From: an uncultured Collinsella sp.
Lineage (GTDB): Bacteria; Actinomycetota; Coriobacteriia; Coriobacteriales; Coriobacteriaceae
Assembly: GCA_905207425.1 (NCBI GenBank)
Contig: CAJLLB010000065.1
Span: forward strand, 1-10,732
Length of the DNA: 10,732 nucleotides
Direction of reading: 5' to 3'
The notes beneath the pieces were generated by a model. That model was not told where the DNA came from. It saw nothing but the letters and a program-made list of their open reading frames with translations, and made no database searches. Positions 1-6,122 of this stretch are shown piece after piece. A program made the position numbers and the translations under genes. Each line of letters begins with the position of its first letter. Position 1 is the first letter of the stretch.

Positions 1-333
1 GTCTCGATTCATAGCCGCCGCGGCCAGGTATACAGCCGCGCCGACGTGAGCGATCGCATCAATAAGGGCACGGTCTACATGACCTACCAGTGGTGGATCG
101 GCAAGTGCAACGAGCTGACCATTCACAAGGTCGACCCGGTCTCGCATACGCCCGAGGACAAGTTCTCCGCCTGCCAGGTCGACGCCATTGCCGACCAGGT
201 TTGGGCAGAGGGCGAGGTAGAGCGTCAGTACACCGAGCTCAAGCAGGCTCTGGTGGACGCCGCTGCTCCCCAGGACGTTGAGCCTGGCGCCGCCAAGTTC
301 GACGACGAGACGCACGTGAACCAAATCGTGTAG
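1..333 (+). CDS. fdhF: Formate dehydrogenase H, C-terminal part (5' end outside window)
   Basis: This is the last 110 residues of a molybdopterin-dependent formate dehydrogenase, which oxidises formate to CO2 and feeds electrons into the hydrogenase encoded downstream. The reading frame is open from base 1 and ends at TAG 331-333. The segment is the family's C-terminal molybdopterin-dinucleotide-binding domain: SRRGQVYSRADVSDRI, then VYMTYQWWIGKCNELT, then an SHTPEDKFSACQVDAIADQ stretch, close to what I recall of the end of E. coli FdhF. The active-site Sec/Cys and the N-terminal 4Fe-4S motif lie outside the window, so whether it is a selenoprotein cannot be told here. About 21 residues (from PQDVEPG to HVNQIV) follow the point where I expect the E. 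coli protein to end. Its place directly before hyfA supports the FdhF role over an assimilatory nitrate reductase or another molybdopterin oxidoreductase, but those share this fold. Confidence 0.9.
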   Translation, partial: VSIHSRRGQVYSRADVSDRINKGTVYMTYQWWIGKCNELTIHKVDPVSHTPEDKFSACQVDAIADQVWAEGEVERQYTELKQALVDAAAPQDVEPGAAKFDDETHVNQIV

Positions 334-354
334 TCCCGTTCTCGTTGGCTTTTT

Positions 355-397
355 GGGCCGGGCGTCCCGTACGTTCGGGAGCCCGGCCCGTTATTTT
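355..397 (+). terminator. Intrinsic terminator-like hairpin between fdhF and hyfA
   Basis: The nine bases GGGCCGGGC (355-363) pair perfectly with GCCCGGCCC (381-389). After one unpaired G (364), TCCCG (365-369) pairs with CGGGA (376-380), leaving the six-base loop TACGTT. The tail TTATTTT (391-397) follows at once. The stem starts 22 bases after the fdhF stop codon. It has the form of a Rho-independent terminator, although the T-tract is interrupted by an A. No clear promoter is seen between it and hyfA, so it may act as a partial terminator or a 3' stabiliser within one transcript. Confidence 0.75.
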
Positions 398-398
398 G

Positions 399-406
399 AA
401 AGGAAG
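399..406 (+). promoter_or_regulatory. Ribosome binding site of hyfA
   Basis: AAAGGAAG lies five bases before ATG 412. This favours ATG 412 over the in-frame GTG at 406, which overlaps the site itself and would have no Shine-Dalgarno of its own. Confidence 0.7.
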
Positions 407-411
407 TGGGG

Positions 412-1029
412 ATGAACCGCTTCATCGACATCAACCCGGAGAGGTGCATCGGCTGCGGAACATGCCAGTCCGCCTGTGCCGACGCCCACCGGATGCAGGG
501 TCTTCAGGATACGCCGCGCCTGGCGCTCGTGAAGACCGGCGGTATTTCGGCCGCCCTTGCCTGCCACCATTGCGAGGGTGCTCCCTGCGCCGAGGTTTGC
601 CCGGTGAATGCCATCGAGCACGATGGCGATCGCATCCACGTCAAGGAGCAGGAGTGCATCGGGTGCAGGCTGTGCGCCATCGCGTGCCCCTTCGGAGCCA
701 TCCATCCCGATGGCACGTCTATCGCCGGTGTCGCAGGCATGTGCGACCCGACGCCTTCGTATCCTAAGTCCCTGAGCAGCCTGCTTACGTGGGCTCCTGG
801 CCAGTACACCTGCGCCGTCAAGTGCGACCTGTGTGCCTTCGATCCGGACGGCCCGCATTGTGTGGCGGCGTGCCCCACCAAGGCGCTGACCGTCATGGGC
901 GGCGCGGCCGATCGCGAGCTCGACGAGGCCAAGCGCCTGCGCTCGATCGAAAACGGTCCAGTCGTCGACGTTACCGCTGTGGCCCAGGGCCTGTCCGAGA
1001 AAGCAGAAGGGAGCGTAAACAATGGATAG
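412..1029 (+). CDS. hyfA: Hydrogenase-4 component A, four-cluster ferredoxin
   Basis: A 205-residue polyferredoxin that should carry electrons from formate dehydrogenase to the hydrogenase peripheral arm in the cytoplasm. Sixteen cysteines form four [4Fe-4S] motifs: C12/15/18/22 (CIGCGTCQSAC), C51/54/59/63 (CHHCEGAPCAEVC), C82/85/88/92 (CIGCRLCAIAC) and C138/141/150/154 (CDLCAFDPDGPHCVAAC). Two further cysteines, C111 and C134, fall in the insert between the third and fourth motifs. There is no signal peptide or membrane segment. Length and the start MNRFIDINPERCIGCGTC fit HyfA, which is also about 205 residues in E. coli. HydN and HycB are related alternatives, but the following hyfB settles the naming. 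The start is ATG 412, chosen by the AAAGGAAG ribosome site. The last eight bases overlap hyfB, which suggests translational coupling. Confidence 0.93.
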   Translation: MNRFIDINPERCIGCGTCQSACADAHRMQGLQDTPRLALVKTGGISAALACHHCEGAPCAEVCPVNAIEHDGDRIHVKEQECIGCRLCAIACPFGAIHPDGTSIAGVAGMCDPTPSYPKSLSSLLTWAPGQYTCAVKCDLCAFDPDGPHCVAACPTKALTVMGGAADRELDEAKRLRSIENGPVVDVTAVAQGLSEKAEGSVNNG

Positions 1030-3040
1030 CATGACGCTGTTTATCGCATCGCTTGCCGTCTCGTGCATCGGTGCGCTCGCCTCGGTTCTGCTGATCAAGG
1101 CCGATAACGCCGCCAAGACCGCCGGCTGCCTGATCGGCGCCGTCGCGGCCGTGCTGTCGTTCATCGCGGGCCTCGAGGCCGTGCTTGGCGACGTTTCGTC
1201 CCTCAACACGGTCTTCTTTTTCCCGTTCGCCCGTCTCGAGCTCTTGCTCAACGGCCTTGCGGGCCTGATCGTGGTCCTCATCTCAATCCTCGCCTTTGCG
1301 GGCTTCATCTACGGTCTGTCCTACTTCGATGAGTACCCGGGCAAGGTCGGGCGCGCCGGTTTCTTCATGAACACCTTCGTCGCCTCGATGATGCTCGTCA
1401 TCACCGCCGACAACGTGTTCTGGTTCCTGGTCGCCTTTGAGCTCATGTCCCTTACGAGCTACTTCCTTGTCGTTATCGAGGAGAACAAGAACTCCATTAG
1501 GGGCGGTTGGCTCTACTTCGTCATCGCGCACGTGGGCTTTGTCCTTATCATGGCGAGCTTCCTGCTCATGACCAACGGCGTGGGCGGTTCCTTCAGCTTC
1601 AGTGATTTCCGTACGCATGACTTTGGACCCGCCGTCTCCTCCGCGTGCTTCGTCCTCGCGTTCTTCGGATTCGGCGCAAAGGCCGGTATCATCCCGCTGC
1701 ACTCCTGGCTGCCCCAGGCGCACCCCGAGGCGCCGTCCAACGTGTCCGCCCTCATGTCCGGCGGCATGATCAAGATCGGCATCCTGGGAATCCTCAAGGT
1801 CGGTCTCGACCTGCTCGCGGGTTCGGGCGTCCAGCTCTGGTGGGGCCTCATGGTCCTGGTCTTCGGATCCATCTCGTCGGTCCTGGGCGTCGTCTACGCC
1901 CTCCACGAGCACGACATTAAGCGCCTGCTGGCCTACCACTCCGTCGAGAACATCGGCATCATCTTGCTCGGTGTCGGCGCGTCCATGACGGCGCACGCCC
2001 TGGGCAACGACGTCATCGCGACGATCGCGCTCATGGCCGCCCTCTACCACACGCTCAACCACGCCATGTTCAAGGGCGAGCTGTTCCTCGGCGCGGGCTC
2101 CCTGCTCTATGCCACGGGTACGCGCAACATGGAGAAGATGGGCGGCCTGTTCCGCCGTATGCCGGTCACGGCCGTCTGCTTCCTCATCGGTGCCCTTGCC
2201 ATCTCGGCTATCCCGCCGCTCAACGGCTTCGTTTCCGAGTGGTTCACCTACCAGTCCCTGTTCAACATCTCGACGCTCTCCGACCCGGTCGTCATGGTGT
2301 TCGCCGTCGCCTCCGCGGCCGCCCTCGCCATCACCGGTGCCCTGGCCGTCACGTGCTTCGTGAAGGCCTACGGCGTCTCGTTCGCGAGCAGCCCTCGTTC
2401 CCAGGAGGCCGCGAACGCCAAGGAGTCCCCGGCTCCGATGTTGTTCTCGCAGATGCTCCTCGCGGCCATCTGCGTGGTGCTGGGAATCGGCTCTCCCGTC
2501 ATCGCCCCGGTTCTGGGCGACGTCGCCCAGAGCGTGCTTGCCGGCTCTGCCATCACAGCCACCTCGGGCGTGTCTCTGGTGAACGAGATTTCCGGTGCCG
2601 CCACCTCCACCCCCGCGATCGCCATCGCGCTCGTGGTCCTCACCGGCCTCGCGTTCGTGTTGAGGTCCTGCCTCGGCACCAAGGCCCCCGCTAAGAAGAC
2701 CGACCCTTGGGCGTGCGGCTACGAGCCCAACGAGCACATGCCCGTCGTCGCCACGAGCTTCGCGTCAGACGTAGAGCTCTTCATGGGCCCGCTCTACACC
2801 CTGCGCGAGGTATGCACCAAGATCTGCTGGTCCATCGCGCACGTGTTCCAGAAGCTCACCGGTGTCGCCCAGGGCGTTGAGCCCCTGCCCGACCGCTTCC
2901 TGGTCGATGCACCGAGCGAGGGTGCCGATAAGCTGGCCGGCCTCGCCTCCAAGATCGAGGGCGGCAACTACTCCGTATACATCTGCTACATCGTCGCGGC
3001 GCTCGTGGTCTTCCTCGTGCTCGCCGTGGTCATGGTCTAG
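1022..3040 (+). CDS. hyfB: Hydrogenase-4 component B, antiporter-like membrane subunit
   Basis: A 672-residue, very hydrophobic inner-membrane protein of the NuoL/M/N and Mrp antiporter family, the same length as I recall for E. coli HyfB. Residues typical of the proton path are in place: E140 in FELMSLTSY (TM5), K220 in GFGAKAGIIPLHSWLP (TM7), K251 in SALMSGGMIKIG (TM8), K300 in HDIKRLLAYHSVEN, and E406 in NGFVSEW (TM12). After the core, from about residue 560, comes the HyfB/HycC-type soluble stretch DPWACGYEPNEHMP and a last membrane helix (about 651-672). It probably anchors the membrane arm and may translocate ions. The ATG at 1022 lies inside the end of hyfA, preceded by AGAAGGGAG (1005-1013). 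A second in-frame ATG nine bases later is possible but less well spaced. Confidence 0.94.
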   Translation: MDSMTLFIASLAVSCIGALASVLLIKADNAAKTAGCLIGAVAAVLSFIAGLEAVLGDVSSLNTVFFFPFARLELLLNGLAGLIVVLISILAFAGFIYGLSYFDEYPGKVGRAGFFMNTFVASMMLVITADNVFWFLVAFELMSLTSYFLVVIEENKNSIRGGWLYFVIAHVGFVLIMASFLLMTNGVGGSFSFSDFRTHDFGPAVSSACFVLAFFGFGAKAGIIPLHSWLPQAHPEAPSNVSALMSGGMIKIGILGILKVGLDLLAGSGVQLWWGLMVLVFGSISSVLGVVYALHEHDIKRLLAYHSVENIGIILLGVGASMTAHALGNDVIATIALMAALYHTLNHAMFKGELFLGAGSLLYATGTRNMEKMGGLFRRMPVTAVCFLIGALAISAIPPLNGFVSEWFTYQSLFNISTLSDPVVMVFAVASAAALAITGALAVTCFVKAYGVSFASSPRSQEAANAKESPAPMLFSQMLLAAICVVLGIGSPVIAPVLGDVAQSVLAGSAITATSGVSLVNEISGAATSTPAIAIALVVLTGLAFVLRSCLGTKAPAKKTDPWACGYEPNEHMPVVATSFASDVELFMGPLYTLREVCTKICWSIAHVFQKLTGVAQGVEPLPDRFLVDAPSEGADKLAGLASKIEGGNYSVYICYIVAALVVFLVLAVVMV

Positions 3041-3057
3041 AGAGGGGAGAGGATATT

Positions 3058-3981
3058 ATGAACATCGTTCTTGCGATAGCGCAGGGCCTCGTGGTCATGC
3101 TGGTCGCGCCCTTCTTCTCCGGCCTCGCCCGTGTGATTCGCGCGAAGATGCACAATCGCCGCGGTCCGTCCATCCTTCAGGATTACCGGGACCTCGCGAA
3201 GCTCATGGCGCGTCCCGAGTCCGTGAGTTCCGACTCGAGCTTCGTGCTGCGCATCATGCCGCCGCTGTTCCTCGCGGTGTCGTTCATGCTCGCCATGGGC
3301 CTGCCCATGTTCACGCTCGAGAGCCCCATGCCCGTCTTTGGTGACGCCATCACCATCATGTACGCGCTCGCGCTGTCCCGCTTCTTCTTCGCGCTGTCCG
3401 GCGTGGATTCCTCCAACGCCTACGCGGGCTTCGGCGGTATCCGCGAGCTCCTCATGAGCGTGCTCATCGAGCCGTCCATGCTCATCGCGCTGTTTACCGT
3501 CGCCATCGTGTGCGGCTCCACGGACATTGCGACCATGGGTCAGCACATCGTTACGGGCAACGTCTCGAGCGTCGTCGCCGTCATCCTCGCCGGCGTCGCC
3601 TTCGCGGCCGCCTGCTATATGGAGCTCGGCAAGCTTCCGTTCGATCAGGCCGAAGCCGAGCAGGAGCTCCAGGAGGGCCCGCTCGCCGAGCTCTCCGGCC
3701 CGTCCCTGGCCATGATGAAGCTCGCCATGGGCATGAAGCAGGTCGTGGTCGTCGCTTGGTTCACCTCCATCTTCATCCCCTGGGGAGAGCCCGCGACCAT
3801 CGGCGTCACCGCTCTCGTGGGCGCCGTCGTCTTCCTTGTCAAGTGCCTGGTCGATTTCGTTGTCTGCGGCGTGCTCGAGAACTCCGTTTCCCGTTCGCGC
3901 TTCAAGGTGCTCGGTAACCAGACCTGGGCCGTCGTCGGCATCGCGGTCCTCGCGTTCGTCTTCGTCGTCGTAGGCGTGTAG
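3058..3981 (+). CDS. hyfC: Hydrogenase-4 component C, NuoH-like membrane subunit
   Basis: A 307-residue multi-helix membrane protein homologous to complex I NuoH and to HycD. It forms the joint between the peripheral hydrogenase arm and the antiporter-like subunits. Family signatures visible are RRGPSILQDYRDLAKL (35-50), SSNAYAGFGGIREL (118-131) and the acidic cytoplasmic loop KLPFDQAEAEQELQEG (192-207), which corresponds to the conserved Glu-rich loop of NuoH facing the quinone-site region. About eight membrane helices are expected. It starts 17 bases after hyfB, behind the purine run AGAGGGGAGAGG (3041-3052). It is somewhat shorter at the start than my recollection of E. coli HyfC and close to HycD, but the neighbouring hyfD and hyfF identify the cluster as hyf rather than hyc. 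Confidence 0.93.
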   Translation: MNIVLAIAQGLVVMLVAPFFSGLARVIRAKMHNRRGPSILQDYRDLAKLMARPESVSSDSSFVLRIMPPLFLAVSFMLAMGLPMFTLESPMPVFGDAITIMYALALSRFFFALSGVDSSNAYAGFGGIRELLMSVLIEPSMLIALFTVAIVCGSTDIATMGQHIVTGNVSSVVAVILAGVAFAAACYMELGKLPFDQAEAEQELQEGPLAELSGPSLAMMKLAMGMKQVVVVAWFTSIFIPWGEPATIGVTALVGAVVFLVKCLVDFVVCGVLENSVSRSRFKVLGNQTWAVVGIAVLAFVFVVVGV

Positions 3982-3997
3982 GGAGAAGGGAGAAACT

Positions 3998-5455
3998 ATG
4001 TCAATCGAATCGAGCTTGTCCCTCTTTGCCATGGTGGCGATCGCCGTCCCCATGCTGGGCTCCCTGCTCATCGTCATGCTGCCGCGTCCCTACGCTAAAT
4101 GGATCTGCGCCTTTGCCGGCGGCATCGCCACGGTCGCTTCCGTTGGCTTGGCCGCGACGTTTGCCGGAAACGGCATGAACGCGGTCGATGTAACCTGGGC
4201 GAGTATGGGCCAGACCTTGGTCATGGGCTTCATATTCGACCGGATGAGCACGCTGCTCGCACCCGCGTTCGTCGCTATCGGCCTGCTCGTCGTCATCTAT
4301 TCGTTCCCGTACATGAGCGATAAGAACAAGGAGCATCCCGACGCGCCCCGTCGCCGCTTCTACGTGTACTTCTCCACGTTCATCGGCGCCATGGCCGGTC
4401 TCGCCTACAGCTCCACCATCGTCGGCCAGCTCGTTTTCTTCGAGATCACCGGCGTGTGCTCCTGGGGCCTCATCAGCTACTACATGACGCCCACGGCCAA
4501 GAAGGCCGGTATGAAGGCGCTCATCATCACCCATATCGGCGCTCTGGGACTCTACATCGGCGCGGCCTTCCTGTTCGCCGGAACCGGCACGTTCGCGCTG
4601 AGCGCGATCTCCCAGCTCGATTCCGGTATGAAGACCGTCGTGCTGCTGCTCATCCTGTTCGCCGCTTGGGCCAAGTCCGCCCAGTTCCCGCTCTACATGT
4701 GGCTGCCCTCCGCAATGGAGGCCCCCACGCCCGTTTCCGCCTACCTCCATGGCGCGTCCATGGTGAAGGTCGGCGTGTGCGTGTTCGCCCGCGCTCTTGC
4801 GAGTGCCGGCGATATCCCCGAGATCGTCGGTTGGGTCGCCATCATCGACGCCGTCGTGACCATGCTCTTCGGCTTCCTCATGTACCTGCCCCAGAAGGAT
4901 ATGAAGCGCCTGCTCGCCTTCTCGACGATCGCGCAGCTCGCCTACGTGTTCTTCGGCCTGGGCCTCTCCGTGTTCGGAAGCCAGATGGCGTTCAACGGCG
5001 CCGTCGAGCACATCTTCAACCACGCGTTCACCAAGACCCTGTTCTTCCTCATCGCCGGCTCCCTCAGCTTCACGCTGGGAACCCGTATGTTGCCCAAGAT
5101 CCAGGGCCTCATGAAGAAGTACCCGGTCACGGGCGTGGGCTTCGCGGTCGCCGCGACCGCTATCGCCGGCGTGCCCCCCATGAGCACGTTCTTCTCCAAG
5201 TTCCAGATTATTTCCGGTGGCTTCGCGGTTGGTGCTTCCAACACGGTCATCTTCGTCCTCGTGTGCGTCATGGTCGTCGAGACCGTCGCCACCTTCGCAT
5301 GGTTCCTGCGTTGGATGGGTAAGGTCCTGCCCGGTGAGCCGAGCGAGACCGTGGCCGCCGGCCAGCCCCTTCCGCGCGCCATGGCGTTCGTGTTCGTCGT
5401 CCTCATGATCATGGTCGTCGTCGCCGGTCCTCTGTCCTCTAGTTGGATGGGTTAG
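3998..5455 (+). CDS. hyfD: Hydrogenase-4 component D, antiporter-like membrane subunit
   Basis: A 485-residue polytopic membrane protein of the NuoL/M/N family, one of the subunits that distinguish hydrogenase-4 from hydrogenase-3. Likely proton-path residues are E149 in FFEITGVCSW (TM5), K226 in WAKSAQFPLYMWLPSAME (TM7), H251 and K257 in SAYLHGASMVKVG (TM8), K304 in KDMKRLLAFSTIAQLAY, and K401 in PPMSTFFSKF (TM12). The APTPVSAYLHGASMVK motif and the TM12 lysine make it the most NuoL-like of the three antiporter subunits here, though it lacks the long NuoL lateral helix. About 14 helices are expected. Translation starts 16 bases after hyfC, behind AAGGGAG (3986-3992). Confidence 0.93.
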   Translation: MSIESSLSLFAMVAIAVPMLGSLLIVMLPRPYAKWICAFAGGIATVASVGLAATFAGNGMNAVDVTWASMGQTLVMGFIFDRMSTLLAPAFVAIGLLVVIYSFPYMSDKNKEHPDAPRRRFYVYFSTFIGAMAGLAYSSTIVGQLVFFEITGVCSWGLISYYMTPTAKKAGMKALIITHIGALGLYIGAAFLFAGTGTFALSAISQLDSGMKTVVLLLILFAAWAKSAQFPLYMWLPSAMEAPTPVSAYLHGASMVKVGVCVFARALASAGDIPEIVGWVAIIDAVVTMLFGFLMYLPQKDMKRLLAFSTIAQLAYVFFGLGLSVFGSQMAFNGAVEHIFNHAFTKTLFFLIAGSLSFTLGTRMLPKIQGLMKKYPVTGVGFAVAATAIAGVPPMSTFFSKFQIISGGFAVGASNTVIFVLVCVMVVETVATFAWFLRWMGKVLPGEPSETVAAGQPLPRAMAFVFVVLMIMVVVAGPLSSSWMG

Positions 5456-5460
5456 GAGGT
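5454..5460 (+). promoter_or_regulatory. Strong ribosome binding site of hyfE, overlapping the hyfD stop
   Basis: AGGAGGT is a near-perfect Shine-Dalgarno, five bases before ATG 5466. Its first two bases are the last two bases of the hyfD stop codon TAG (5453-5455), so ribosomes ending hyfD sit on the hyfE start signal. This suggests coupled translation of the two membrane subunits. Confidence 0.75.
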
Positions 5461-5465
5461 AGGAC

Positions 5466-6119
5466 ATGGGTTATTCGTTAGTCAATATCCTGGGCGGTCT
5501 TCTGATCGTGACCTCCACCATGGTGGTCGTCTCGAAGACCATCCCGTCCGCCATCAAGTGGTACGCGATCCAGTCGGTTGTCCTGGTGGGCGTGCTGCTC
5601 ACCCTGGGCCTCACCACCGGTGCCACCGAGCTTCTCATGTGGGCCGCGTCGGCCTTCGTCACCAAGGTGATCCTCGTTCCGTTCATTCTCAACCGTGCCT
5701 ACAAGAAGATGGGTTCGCCTGCCGATAGCACGCTGACCTCCTCCATCAAGCCGGCCTGGACCATCATCCTCACCGGTCTGGAGGTGGCCGTCTGCTTCGC
5801 GGTGGTCACGCGCCTGAGCCTGCCCACCGCCGAGGTGGCCACTCCGGCCCTCGCCATCAGCTTCGCGCACTTCTTCGTCGGCCTCACGTGCATCATCTCC
5901 CAGCGCAACATCCTCAAGCAGATCTTCGGGTACTGCCTTATGGAGAACGGTAGCCACGTGACGCTCGCTCTGCTCGCGCCCACGGCCCCCGAGATCATCG
6001 AGATCGGCATCGCCACCGACGCCATCTTCGCCGTCATCATCATGTCCGCCGTCGTCGTGAGGATTTGGAACGACACCAAGTCGCTCGACTCCCACGACCT
6101 GACCGAATTGAAGGGGTAG
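5466..6119 (+). CDS. hyfE: Hydrogenase-4 component E, NuoK-related membrane subunit
   Basis: A 217-residue membrane protein with about six hydrophobic segments, matching HyfE of E. coli (about 216 residues). The family hallmark is FGYCLMENGSHVTLALL at 154-170. Its E160 and the later E179 (APEIIEIG) are buried-acid candidates comparable to those of NuoK, and E55 and E106 also lie in or near helices. In complex I, NuoK lies between NuoJ/NuoA and the antiporter subunits, and HyfE is thought to fill the equivalent place in the hydrogenase. The gene is preceded by an AGGAGGT site overlapping the hyfD stop and is followed after three bases by hyfF. Confidence 0.92.
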   Translation: MGYSLVNILGGLLIVTSTMVVVSKTIPSAIKWYAIQSVVLVGVLLTLGLTTGATELLMWAASAFVTKVILVPFILNRAYKKMGSPADSTLTSSIKPAWTIILTGLEVAVCFAVVTRLSLPTAEVATPALAISFAHFFVGLTCIISQRNILKQIFGYCLMENGSHVTLALLAPTAPEIIEIGIATDAIFAVIIMSAVVVRIWNDTKSLDSHDLTELKG

Positions 6120-6120
6120 G
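6111..6120 (+). promoter_or_regulatory. Ribosome binding site of hyfF inside the end of hyfE
   Basis: AAGGGGTAGG encodes the last two residues (Lys-Gly) and stop codon of hyfE and also supplies the Shine-Dalgarno for ATG 6123. The gap between the two genes is only three bases, so initiation of hyfF probably depends on ribosomes reaching the end of hyfE. Confidence 0.6.
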
Positions 6121-6122
6121 CC

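Noticed and set aside
46..333. A separate 95-residue gene starting at GTG 46.
   Set aside because: The frame is open through the window start, the upstream residues continue the FdhF domain, and no Shine-Dalgarno stands before the GTG.
406..411. GTG 406 as the start of hyfA.
   Set aside because: It overlaps the ribosome site, while ATG 412 has ideal spacing and gives the family start MNRF.
334..411. A promoter for hyfA in the gap.
   Set aside because: TTATTTT could pass for a -10 element, but no -35 element stands at proper spacing, and the bases are better explained as the terminator tail. A sigma-54 GG-N10-GC site was not seen either.
5478..5480. A TTA codon in hyfE as a bldA-type translational switch, as in Streptomyces.
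   Set aside because: A single TTA at codon 5 fits the general AT-rich gene-start pattern. Nothing in the window points to Streptomyces-like development.
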